From positions 1 through 13,435 of the forward strand of contig JACQHO010000040.1 in assembly GCA_016198945.1 (NCBI GenBank): a stretch of DNA of 13,435 bases, in the 5' to 3' direction. The number at the start of each line of letters is the position of its first letter. Positions within the stretch are counted from its first letter, which is position 1. The notes under the pieces were generated by a model. The model searched no databases. It worked only from the letters and a program-made list of their open reading frames with translations, and had not been told where the DNA came from. The position numbers were made by a program, and so were the translations under genes. The stretch comes from Nitrospirota bacterium. Its GTDB lineage: Bacteria > Nitrospirota > Nitrospiria > JACQBZ01. Shown piece by piece: positions 6,276 to 13,400 of the stretch.

Positions 6276-8839
6276 GAATTCCCCGCCGGATTGGATTGAT
6301 CCCGATCCGGTCCTCCGGTCGATGCCTCGACTTTCGGAGCGGCATCGGCATATCGCAGTGCTTCCGACCAGACGGGGAGGGTAAAATGGAACCGGCTTCC
6401 CTTTCCAGGCCGGCTCTCGCACCAGATCTTCCCGCCCAGATAATGGACGATCTCACGGCAGATGGCGAGTCCCAGCCCGGTGCCTCTCGGTTTTCCGCTC
6501 CGGGTGTCTCCCAGCTGATGAAACTTGTCGAAGATTTTCTCGAGATCCGCCGCCGGGATTCCGATTCCCGTGTCGATGACCGAGATGCGGACCATGTCGT
6601 CTTCCCGGACGCCTTTGAGCGAGATGCTCCCGTGGTTAGAAAACTTGATGGCATTGCTGAGCAGGTTGTCCAGAACCTGAATCAGTTGGTCCGCGTCCCC
6701 CCGCACTCGGGGGAGATTTTCCGGAACGTCCACCTCAATCGGAAGATTTTTCTCCAGCGCGATGGCCTGGAGGGACTTCACGGCGCGGACCGCGACCTCC
6801 TGCGGCGAAAGGGGCTGGATATGCCATTCGGTCTTGCCGGATTCGATCTTGGAAAGGTCGAGAATGTCGTTGATCAGGCGGGTCAGGCGCTCGCTCTCTT
6901 CATGGATGATCGAGATGAACTCCTGCTGGGTTTTATGGTCCACGTCCTCATACGACAGCAGAATCTCGGTAAATCCCTTGATCGAGGTCAGGGGCGTCCG
7001 CAGCTCATGAGACACCTTGGAAACGAAATCCGATTTGAGCTGATCCAGTTTCTTGGTCTGCTCGAACAGGCGGATGGTTTCGACCGCGATTGCGACCTGT
7101 TCCGTAATCGGGATCAGGATCTCCAGATTGCGTGCCGAATAGGTTTGGGGGCGGCGGCTGATCAGATTCAAGGTTCCGATCGTCTTGTTTTGGGATAGGA
7201 TGGGGACCACGATGTAGGAACGCATCCCCTCGGCGGCGAGGAGGCGGTCTTCATAAAAATCGCTCGCCTCAAGCACATCGGTCCGCAGATACGGCTGCTG
7301 GTGGTCCACGACCCACCCGATGGCCGTTCCGGTTTTCGGCCTCGGAAGATCATGAGTGACCAGGGGGGTGTTTTTCGTCTTGATCAGCCGGAGCGCGATC
7401 TGCTGCCGGGTTTCGTCCATCAGGGCGACGCTGATTCGGTCGTAATGGAGCAGCTTGGTGATCTCGTCGCAAAACGATTCGAAAATCTGAGTGATATTCA
7501 GCTTGGAACTGATAATCTGGGTGATTTTGTTCACCACCCCCAGCTCCCGGGTCCGTTCGGCCACCTTTTGTTCGAGGCTGCTGTAAGAGGCCTGCAGCTT
7601 GATCGCCATTTCGTTGAACTCGTCCGCCAGCTCCTGGATTTCATCCCCGGTGGAAATCTTCAGGCGGTGGTCGAGGTTCCCGTACCCGATCAGCTTGACC
7701 CCTTTCTGGAGCTCCCGGACGGGGCGGACGATATGGTCGGCCGCATAAAAGCCGAGAAACAGCAGCAGCAGGGTCCCCAGGGCGCCCAAAAGAAGAATCC
7801 AGTTCAGAAGTGTGTTGATCGGCGAGTAGGTCTCGACCGGGTTTTGGCTGGTGAAAATATACCATCGTTTTCCGCCGAAACTATCGGGATGGATGTCCCG
7901 GGTGAAATGGACCGGCGCGAAGCCGTTGATCGAATTTCGCCCGCGGTAATGGACGTCCGCGGGAGTGATCGCCCAGCCCGGTTCGTCTTTGAAGATCGCA
8001 TCCATCAATTCCGGTTCGAGGGTGTGATTGCGGATCAAGAAGACGGGGCAAAAAATCAATGTTCCATCCGAACTGGCCAGCATGGTGTGGTCGGACTTGG
8101 CCATATGGACCTGGGTGACGGCCTCAAAAAACCGCTTGATCTGAAGATCCGTTTTGATCGCCCCGATCGCCCGGAGACCCGTCGCATCCATGATGGGGAC
8201 GGCGATGGACAGGGTGTAGAGAGTCTCGAACTCCTCCGTGGCCTCCTGGGTGGTCTGAACGTCCGAGATGTAGACGCCGCCGCGGCCCCGGCTGAAGGCG
8301 GCCTGCCACCAGGGCTCGTCGCCGTAATAGATCTTGGCCGGTTTTGCATCCGCGCTGACCAGGATGCCGCGCTGGTCGGTGACAAGGATCGCGAGGTGTT
8401 CCGCGCGATCGCGGGGGTCCCGGAGAGACCCCTTGATATAATCGGACGCCGGATTATTTAGAAATTCCCGGACAAAAGGATCGTCCACCCCCTTGCTTTT
8501 TTTCCACATTTTTTTAAGGGTTTCGATCCGGTTGTCAATGTCCGCTTCGGTCATTCGCCGTCGGTAATAGACCGCATTGGCCATTTCGACGCCGGTCCGC
8601 ACATCGGATGAAAGGGCCAGCAGCGAGGTTTCCTTGATGTTCGTTTCGACCAGGGACCAGATCTTGCGGCCGGTCTCGGTCGCGATTTCACGGTACTGGG
8701 CCCCGATCGTGTTTTGGAAATGGAGCCGGGCGACCCAGTAGGTGGCCGAAAGGCCCAGGAGCACTACGACCATGCCGATTCCCAGAATCGAAAGCGTGAT
8801 CTTGGTCTTGAAACTTTTTTGGATTCGCGGGAAGATCAT
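6272..8839 (-). CDS. membrane sensor histidine kinase (dCache-HAMP-GAF-HisKA-HATPase)
   Basis: This 855-residue kinase has a first membrane segment (about 13-38) and a large extracytoplasmic sensor of the double-Cache type (about 39-340; Cache-like features include YYGDEPWWQAAFSRGRGGVYISD and LSIAVPIMD). A second membrane segment (345-366), a HAMP domain (367-420), a short coiled coil, a GAF domain (about 450-590), HisKA with phospho-acceptor H611 in KVSHELRTPLTSIKG, and a catalytic domain follow. The catalytic domain has the N box LLSNAIKFS, the G1 box DTGIGIP, the F box FDKFHQ and the G2 box GTGLGLAI. All catalytic motifs are intact. About 30 low-complexity residues extend beyond the catalytic core. 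The ATG overlaps the stop of the receiver gene (ATGA), and the stop overlaps the HD-GYP start, which implies translational coupling of all three. The ligand is unknown. Confidence 0.96.
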   Translation of the reverse strand: MIFPRIQKSFKTKITLSILGIGMVVVLLGLSATYWVARLHFQNTIGAQYREIATETGRKIWSLVETNIKETSLLALSSDVRTGVEMANAVYYRRRMTEADIDNRIETLKKMWKKSKGVDDPFVREFLNNPASDYIKGSLRDPRDRAEHLAILVTDQRGILVSADAKPAKIYYGDEPWWQAAFSRGRGGVYISDVQTTQEATEEFETLYTLSIAVPIMDATGLRAIGAIKTDLQIKRFFEAVTQVHMAKSDHTMLASSDGTLIFCPVFLIRNHTLEPELMDAIFKDEPGWAITPADVHYRGRNSINGFAPVHFTRDIHPDSFGGKRWYIFTSQNPVETYSPINTLLNWILLLGALGTLLLLFLGFYAADHIVRPVRELQKGVKLIGYGNLDHRLKISTGDEIQELADEFNEMAIKLQASYSSLEQKVAERTRELGVVNKITQIISSKLNITQIFESFCDEITKLLHYDRISVALMDETRQQIALRLIKTKNTPLVTHDLPRPKTGTAIGWVVDHQQPYLRTDVLEASDFYEDRLLAAEGMRSYIVVPILSQNKTIGTLNLISRRPQTYSARNLEILIPITEQVAIAVETIRLFEQTKKLDQLKSDFVSKVSHELRTPLTSIKGFTEILLSYEDVDHKTQQEFISIIHEESERLTRLINDILDLSKIESGKTEWHIQPLSPQEVAVRAVKSLQAIALEKNLPIEVDVPENLPRVRGDADQLIQVLDNLLSNAIKFSNHGSISLKGVREDDMVRISVIDTGIGIPAADLEKIFDKFHQLGDTRSGKPRGTGLGLAICREIVHYLGGKIWCESRPGKGSRFHFTLPVWSEALRYADAAPKVEASTGGPDRDQSNPAGNS

Positions 8840-9222
8840 CGAGGGACCGTCCGGGATCCCAGAAGCGTCTTGACGCGCGCCAGGACCTGTTGGGGGCTGA
8901 ATGGTTTGATGATATACTCATCCGCGCCGGCCGTCCGGCTTTTTTGCTTATCGTCCTCCTGTCCTTTCGCGGTCAGCATGATGACATGAATCGAACGCAG
9001 AAGGGGATCCTGCTTGATCTGGGCGCAGACTTCCAGTCCGGACTGCTTGGGCATCATGATATCCAGGAATAGAACCTTCGGCCGGTGCTGCCTGGCTTTC
9101 TGAATCGCCTCTTGTCCGTCCTTGGCGATATCAAACGGGATGCCTTCCCGCTGAAAAATATAAGATAGAGAGCGGACGATGTAGGGTTCGTCGTCCGCTA
9201 TGAGGATCTTCACGGAGTTCAA
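8836..9222 (-). CDS. single-domain response regulator (REC only)
   Basis: CheY-like receiver of 128 aa with no output domain. The acidic pair D10-D11, phospho-acceptor D54 (LFLDIMMP), T84 (MLTAKG) and K106 (IIKPFSP) are all present. It is probably phosphorylated by the kinase encoded next, which it overlaps by ATGA. It may pass the signal on by protein contact, for example to the HD-GYP protein. The start appears to be TTG at 9222: GGGAAAGG lies 7 bases upstream. The alternative GTG at 9213 would have poorer spacing and gives only 125 aa. It is the first gene after a strong promoter. Confidence 0.95.
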   Translation of the reverse strand: MNSVKILIADDEPYIVRSLSYIFQREGIPFDIAKDGQEAIQKARQHRPKVLFLDIMMPKQSGLEVCAQIKQDPLLRSIHVIMLTAKGQEDDKQKSRTAGADEYIIKPFSPQQVLARVKTLLGSRTVPR

Positions 9223-9229
9223 CGTTCAA

Positions 9230-9237
9230 CCTTTCCC
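9230..9237 (-). promoter_or_regulatory. ribosome binding site deciding the TTG start of the receiver gene
   Basis: GGGAAAGG on the minus strand ends 7 bases before the TTG at 9222. This spacing favours TTG over the GTG three codons later. No ATG lies near the start of this frame. Confidence 0.6.
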
Positions 9238-9292
9238 TTGACATCCCGCGACTGGCAAAAAAGTCTTTAAAGTGAATGGAGTAGGCCAAACC

Positions 9293-9321
9293 ATTCTATC
9301 ATCGAGGCCCAGGGTTGTCAA
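9293..9321 (-). promoter_or_regulatory. strong sigma70-type promoter of the signalling operon
   Basis: On the minus strand a perfect TTGACA (9321-9316), a 17-base spacer and TAGAAT (9298-9293, 5/6 match) lie in the 119-base gap between the PstS-like gene and the receiver gene. Transcription would start near 9286, giving a leader of about 64 bases. Just downstream of the -10 box, GAATGG and CCATTC form an inverted repeat (9274-9279 and 9291-9296) that could be an operator or a small hairpin. This promoter could drive the receiver, kinase, HD-GYP, CDF, pdxA and rsmA genes as one unit, since no obvious terminator lies between them. Confidence 0.75.
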
Positions 9322-9341
9322 ACGGGAAAGGGGCGGGTGAA

Positions 9342-9821
9342 TTAAGGACCATCCAAGGTCAGAAGAATCTTGATGCCCGTTTCATTCCGGGCTTCATCCG
9401 CCCAGAGATAACCCAGGGCGCCGTCCTGTTCGCGGACGGTTTCGATCACCTCCCTGCCGTCGCTTTTCAGCAGCGGGGTAAACCCTCCGCTGCGGAACAG
9501 CCGCTGGTTCCAGTGGTCGATGTATCGGTCCCGCGTCATCTGGATGACCTTTTCAAGGAATCGTTTTCGGATCGGCTGATCGTCCCTTTGGTCCACCGGA
9601 TGAATCCAGAGGTTTTCTACGATGTTGATCTCGCCGAGGTAAATAGCCTTGAGCTCCCTCGGGGTCAGCCGGTCCTTCGGAAATCGCGTCCCGGCGATGA
9701 TGACGATCGCTTTTTCCGGTTTTTCTTCAACGGCGGAGGTCTGCGAGGCCGCTTGCCCGGTCTCCAGAAAGAGGATCGGCAATAAAACCGCAATGGAAAG
9801 TTTTCGCAGAGCGTTTTTCAT
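9342..9821 (-). CDS. small secreted PstS-like (phosphate-binding-type) periplasmic protein
   Basis: This 159-aa protein has an N-terminal signal peptide (MKNALRKLSIAVLLPILFL, with likely cleavage near AAS at about 25). It then carries one stretch that resembles part of a PstS-type solute-binding protein: LTPRELKAIYLGEI, WIHPVDQRDDQPIRKRFLEKV, and later DGALGYLW. Full PstS proteins are about twice as long with two lobes, so this is a short form. No permease or ATPase genes are adjacent. The ATG at 9821 lies 2 bases after the porin stop and directly before the signal peptide; a longer reading upstream is not supported. The pairing with an outer-membrane barrel and the nearby dCache kinase suggests ligand capture or presentation rather than ABC transport. 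That is inference. Confidence 0.8.
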   Translation of the reverse strand: MKNALRKLSIAVLLPILFLETGQAASQTSAVEEKPEKAIVIIAGTRFPKDRLTPRELKAIYLGEINIVENLWIHPVDQRDDQPIRKRFLEKVIQMTRDRYIDHWNQRLFRSGGFTPLLKSDGREVIETVREQDGALGYLWADEARNETGIKILLTLDGP

Positions 9822-9823
9822 CG

Positions 9824-10948
9824 TTAAAATCCAAAGGCCCATTGAGCCGCGTAGTCGTTGTACCGATCCAGCCCGACCTGATCCACGACTCTCACCTCCA
9901 CCTTCAGCGCGCTTGCAGGATTGAACGAGTATCTCAGACCATACAGCCACCGGTTCAGATCCGCACTGCCGAGCGCGATGAAATAGGGATCGCCCGCCTC
10001 GATTCGGACCTGTTCATATCGAAGGTAGGAAAGGAATCGCTCCGTGAGGCGAAAGCCGGCCTGTACATAGTAGGCGATGCTGGTGAAGGTTTCGGTGTTT
10101 GTTTGTGACGGCTTGTCGAGAATACGGTAATATTCCGCCAATAGCTCAAGACCGCTTGAGTCGTTTTGAAAGTCTTGATAAAACAGATCCGCCCCGATAA
10201 TCGACTGATCGATTTCCTGGGTCGTTGGAGGCGACAAAGACGTATCGATGATCTGGACCTGACTCACATTGCCGAAGATCCCCAGTCCCAACCCCGCCGG
10301 GAACGAGGGTTTGAGGGTCAGGTTTGCCGAGACGGCCTTGTTCTTGTTGTTGTCCGAGACATTTCCCGGATTCAGCACAAAACGGCCGTCATCATATTCG
10401 ATATGCGATCCGTTTCCGGCCATGAGGCCGTACTCGATCTCGGCCGGGGAGGCGGCGATCCTTCCGGACAGCCACAAGCCTACGAGATGAATCGGAAGGA
10501 TCCCGCCATCGTCTTCAAATTCGAGAAACGCGGGGCGTCCGATCGTGGCGGGAAAGAGAGCGGCGTGATGATAGGCCGTATTCCAGTATCCGAGGATGTT
10601 GTGAAACCGGCCGGCGTGAAGTTGGAGCGCATCGCTGTGGAAGTATTCGATCTGGAGGCGCTCCAGATCGATAAAGAACTCTCCCATTTCATCCGATTCG
10701 ACGACCAGCTCGCTTAAGACATTCAGCCGGTTTTCAAGCGGCTGGGTCAGAAAAAAATCAAGCTGGCCGAGGCCGAATGATCCGTTTCGGCCGTCCGGAT
10801 CAAGACCGGGATCGACCGAGCTGCGGAGATAGGTGATATCGGCGAAGCCTTTTAACTCGAATCCCCATGCGGATGGTTCGGTTTGACCCGTCATCAGAAT
10901 CAAAAATCCGATTCCAATGAGTCTGCCCAAAGGTCTCACGACCGACAT
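9824..10948 (-). CDS. outer-membrane beta-barrel protein (porin-like)
   Basis: Predicted outer-membrane channel or barrel of 374 aa. I start it at 10948 because that ATG has GGGGGA upstream and begins a signal peptide (MSVVRPLGRLIGIGFLILM), with cleavage probably near SAWG at 26-29. The mature part has alternating aromatic and polar strands (for example FADITYLRSS, LQLHAGRFHNILGYW, SIAYYVQAGFRLTERFLSYLRYEQVRI and LYGLRYSFNP). It ends AQWAFGF, with the terminal Phe typical of barrels folded by the Bam machinery. It resembles phosphate- or anion-selective porin-like families, but I cannot name one. The PstS-like gene follows after 2 bases and is surely co-expressed. The exchanger gene lies 41 bases upstream, with no clear promoter between. 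Confidence 0.8.
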   Translation of the reverse strand: MSVVRPLGRLIGIGFLILMTGQTEPSAWGFELKGFADITYLRSSVDPGLDPDGRNGSFGLGQLDFFLTQPLENRLNVLSELVVESDEMGEFFIDLERLQIEYFHSDALQLHAGRFHNILGYWNTAYHHAALFPATIGRPAFLEFEDDGGILPIHLVGLWLSGRIAASPAEIEYGLMAGNGSHIEYDDGRFVLNPGNVSDNNKNKAVSANLTLKPSFPAGLGLGIFGNVSQVQIIDTSLSPPTTQEIDQSIIGADLFYQDFQNDSSGLELLAEYYRILDKPSQTNTETFTSIAYYVQAGFRLTERFLSYLRYEQVRIEAGDPYFIALGSADLNRWLYGLRYSFNPASALKVEVRVVDQVGLDRYNDYAAQWAFGF

Positions 10949-10967
10949 GGAATCCCCCGAACGAAAC

Positions 10968-10991
10968 GGACGGTCTGAACAGGGACGGTCT
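10968..10991. repeat. 9-base direct repeat between the exchanger and porin genes
   Basis: GGACGGTCT occurs at 10968-10976 and 10983-10991, a period of 15 bases. The second copy runs into the stop codon of the exchanger gene (10992-10990). It could be a regulatory site for the porin pair, or chance. Nothing else is seen in this 41-base gap apart from the porin ribosome binding site. Confidence 0.35.
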
Positions 10992-11994
10992 ACCCGAAAA
11001 CATACAATACGTAGGCCAAATAGAAAGACAGGCAAAAGATCAGGTGAACGGGACGCCACCGAACGTGGAGCCGGATAAGACTATATAGCACAACGGCGGC
11101 CAGGATCGCAAGCCCGGCGCTGGCAAGGCCATAGCGGTCCAGTTGCCAGGACGTCCCGATGAGCCCTACCGAGACGGGAAAGGTGCTCTGGAATACCATC
11201 GCCCCGGTGATGTTGGCCACGGCCAGCGTGTCCTTGCGCTGCGCGATCCAGATCAGGCTGTTCAATTTCTCGGGAAGTTCCGTGGCCACCGGCGTGATGA
11301 AGAGAGACAGAATCAGCGGCGAGACGCCCCAGGCCTGAGCCGCGCCTTGAACGCCCGCCACAAAAAAATGGGCGCCGCCGATAATCAGCCCGAATCCCAG
11401 GGCGGTTTGGGTCAGGATCAGGGCGGTATGGGGGTTATTGTTGATTCGGGCCGGGCCGCGGGAAAGGATCAACGGCTCCAGATCGTCTCCCACGGCGCCC
11501 TCTTTCATCAGGACTCGCCGCAGATAAAAAACGTACAATCCGATCAGAACAGGCGCGGCGGTAAAATGAGCCCATCGGACGGATTCCCCCGCCGGGAGCA
11601 GCGCCATCAGAAGAGCGATTCCGTAACAGGTCAGGAAGAAACCCAGATCCATTCGGACCCACGGGGCGTTCAAAGAAATTTCGGCCGACCGTTTTCCCAT
11701 CCGTGAGAAAAAGAGGACGCCCAGTCCCAGGAGCGGAAGGGTCAGGCAGGTCAGCATGAAGGGGGCGCCGAGAATCGCTCCAAGGCCGACCCCTTCCCGG
11801 CCTTCGCCGTCCCCGAAGAAAATGGCGATGACCGGGACCATGGTTTCCGGCATGGCCGTCCCCACACCGGCCAGAATGCTGCCCACGACGCCCTCGGAAA
11901 GATGAAGCCGTTTCCCGACCCATTCCACCCCGTTTGTGAAGAGATAGGCCCCGCCGAGTATGACCAGCAGCCCCAAAAGCAATAGTCCGGTCAC
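10990..11994 (-). CDS. sodium/calcium exchanger family (CaCA) membrane protein
   Basis: Inner-membrane cation exchanger with about ten hydrophobic segments over 334 aa. The two alpha repeats that form the ion site are recognisable but divergent. Repeat one has GVGTAMPETMVP (43-54), where the family usually shows GTSLPE. Repeat two has ITPVATELPEKLNS (233-246), then ANITGAMVFQ. Each repeat keeps one Glu after a Pro (E50 and E242), expected to bind the cation. The start ATG overlaps the larC stop in an ATGA, so it is translated together with larC. The substrate (Ca, Na, or another divalent ion) cannot be read. Its placement directly after larC raises the possibility of a role in metal supply, but that is inference. 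Confidence 0.85.
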   Translation of the reverse strand: MTGLLLLGLLVILGGAYLFTNGVEWVGKRLHLSEGVVGSILAGVGTAMPETMVPVIAIFFGDGEGREGVGLGAILGAPFMLTCLTLPLLGLGVLFFSRMGKRSAEISLNAPWVRMDLGFFLTCYGIALLMALLPAGESVRWAHFTAAPVLIGLYVFYLRRVLMKEGAVGDDLEPLILSRGPARINNNPHTALILTQTALGFGLIIGGAHFFVAGVQGAAQAWGVSPLILSLFITPVATELPEKLNSLIWIAQRKDTLAVANITGAMVFQSTFPVSVGLIGTSWQLDRYGLASAGLAILAAVVLYSLIRLHVRWRPVHLIFCLSFYLAYVLYVFG

Positions 11995-13196
11995 GAGGCG
12001 CCCCCGGTCGGGTTGGATCGGGGGCTGCGGGAAGGCGGATTGAGCGTTTCTTCCAGTTCATCCATGATCTGTCGGAGCGGCAGACCGGTTTCCTGGGCGA
12101 TTCGTTTGCAGTCCTGGTATTCCGGCAGCCGTTGTTGAAGGCCCCCCGACCGTGTGACAACCTTGACCTGGACGGGGCCGAAACGAGTTTCGGCCGTCTG
12201 GGAAGCGCGCGGCAGTTTGCGGCGCTGGACATCGATCTGGCGGATGCCCAGGGTGGTCGTTTCCCGGAACACGATCTCGGACAGGGCCGCGGCCTGATGC
12301 TGTTCGGCCAGGACGCTCAACAGGATCCCGGGGCGGCCTTTTTTCATCGTGATGGGGGTGAGATAAACATCCATCGCGCCGGCCGCGAAAAGCCGTTCCA
12401 TCAGGTGTTCGTACACTTGAGGATTCAGGTCGTCGATATTGGTCTCCAGCAGAATCATTCGCTCCTCATGGGTGATCTGCTGGGATTCGCCCACCAGCAT
12501 CCGGAGCATGTTGGGCCAGTTGGGGAATTCGCGGCTCCCGGCGCCGTACCCGACTTTCTGCAGTCGCATCTCGGGAAACGGGCCGCCCGTCGTGACCAGC
12601 GTGGTGATGATCGCGGCCCCGGTCGGCGTCGTCAGCTCCTGCTGCGGCCCGCTGGAATAGACCGTAAAGCCCCGGACCAACTCGGCCGTCGTGGGCGCCG
12701 GCACCTGGACTTTTTGTCCGTGAACATCGACCACGCCGCCGCCGAGATTTAAGGACGATGCCATGACCTCATCAATGCCCATGAGGCTTAAGCCCAGGAC
12801 GCAGCCGACGATGTCGATCAGCAGATCGAGGGCTTGCTCGGCCTGAAAACGAAGTCCTTTGGCCGAGCCATGGGCCTTGATCTCGGCCTTGATCCATCGC
12901 TCCAGGATCGCCTCGACCGTTTTTTTGGTCGAGTCGTCGAGCCGGCTGTGGCGGATCACATTTTCCAGCTCCCGGATTTCATATGATTTCTGTTTTTGAG
13001 GCTGGACATGCACGTCCACCTTCGTTCCGATGAAAGGGCCCCGCTGGGCCGAACGGGTCTTCAGCTCAAACCCCTTCAAGGGAAGCTGATTCAGCCGCAT
13101 CTTGAGGCGGGGGAGTTCCAGGCCCGCGTCCACCATGGCGCCCAGGATCATATCCCCGCTGACGCCCGAGAAGCAGTCGAAATAGGCAATCTTCAT
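11991..13196 (-). CDS. larC: LarC-family nickel insertion protein (nickel-pincer cofactor synthesis)
   Basis: LarC (DUF111) inserts nickel into the pyridinium bisthiocarboxylate precursor to make the nickel-pincer nucleotide used by lactate racemase-type enzymes. The 401 aa are a normal full length in one frame. Signatures: MKIAYFDCFSGVSGDMILGA (1-20), VPAPTTAELVRG (165-176), TTPTGAAI (189-196), ETNIDDLNPQVYEHLMERL (251-269), MKKGRPGILLSVL (284-296), ETTTLGIR (312-319) and LPEYQDCKRIA (357-367). Oddly, the segment before DIVG reads RFQAEQALD (116-124), where homologues I remember have HFHEVGAVD, so the His-x-His pair is missing. AGAGAGGTG precedes the ATG. It overlaps the exchanger gene. No larA, larB or larE is complete in this window. 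Confidence 0.9.
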   Translation of the reverse strand: MKIAYFDCFSGVSGDMILGAMVDAGLELPRLKMRLNQLPLKGFELKTRSAQRGPFIGTKVDVHVQPQKQKSYEIRELENVIRHSRLDDSTKKTVEAILERWIKAEIKAHGSAKGLRFQAEQALDLLIDIVGCVLGLSLMGIDEVMASSLNLGGGVVDVHGQKVQVPAPTTAELVRGFTVYSSGPQQELTTPTGAAIITTLVTTGGPFPEMRLQKVGYGAGSREFPNWPNMLRMLVGESQQITHEERMILLETNIDDLNPQVYEHLMERLFAAGAMDVYLTPITMKKGRPGILLSVLAEQHQAAALSEIVFRETTTLGIRQIDVQRRKLPRASQTAETRFGPVQVKVVTRSGGLQQRLPEYQDCKRIAQETGLPLRQIMDELEETLNPPSRSPRSNPTGGAS

Positions 13197-13213
13197 AACA
13201 CCTCTCTTTTATA

Positions 13214-13254
13214 GGGGCTCGCGTCGCCCCCTCCGCCGGCTAAGCCGGACGGAG
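13214..13254. repeat. two adjacent GC-rich hairpins just upstream of larC
   Basis: The first hairpin has GGGGC (13214-13218) pairing with GCCCC (13226-13230) around a 7-base loop. The second has CTCCGCCGGC (13231-13240) pairing with GCCGG and CGGAG (13244-13254), with one bulged A and loop TAA. They touch each other and end 17 bases before the larC ATG, next to its ribosome binding site. They could control larC translation or belong to a dispersed repeat. Confidence 0.5.
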
Positions 13255-13281
13255 CCTCCCCCTCTCGCTCGCCTTGCTCGC

Positions 13282-13295
13282 TGGGTAGATACCCA
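13282..13295. repeat. TGGGTA/TACCCA inverted repeat in the larC leader
   Basis: A perfect 6-base inverted repeat around a 2-base GA centre. Next to it, at about 13265-13281, the words CTCGCTCGC and GCTCGCT repeat. It lies between the GC-rich hairpins and the large hairpin further upstream. Confidence 0.4.
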
Positions 13296-13329
13296 CGTGT
13301 GAGGGAAGTCAGTTATGGTTCGTTATTTC

Positions 13330-13400
13330 AAATTTGCCTGCATGCTGCGACACATCGGCTGCAAACCGCCGAGTGCAGGTTCGCAGCAGACATGAAATTT
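13330..13400. repeat. 71-base hairpin-forming element flanked by ATTTCAAAT
   Basis: AAATTT (13330-13335) and TGCTGCGA (13343-13350) on the left pair with TCGCAGCA (13381-13388) and AAATTT (13395-13400) on the right. An inner stem, TCGGC (13355-13359) with GCCGA (13368-13372), is nested inside. A competing pairing, CCTGCA (13337-13342) with TGCAGG (13374-13379), would exclude or cross the main stem. ATTTCAAAT occurs as a direct repeat at both edges (13325-13333 and 13397-13405). It could be a structured leader RNA or a small mobile palindromic element; no known RNA family is recognised. Confidence 0.5.

Noticed and set aside
5875..6654. 259-codon minus-strand frame across the kinase/HD-GYP junction
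   Set aside because: It overlaps two well-supported genes in another frame and reads as Ser/Arg/Pro-rich nonsense.
7301..8461. 386-codon open frame on the plus strand
   Set aside because: It is antisense to the histidine kinase, whose domains are unmistakable; the plus-strand product shows no family motif and lacks a ribosome binding site. It is a shadow of GC-rich coding.
9239..9270. TTGACA on the plus strand
   Set aside because: There is no -10 box at proper spacing and no plus-strand gene downstream.
11435..12232. 265-codon minus-strand frame over the larC/exchanger junction
   Set aside because: Arg/Gly/Pro-rich frame-shifted reading of two real genes, with no motif of its own.
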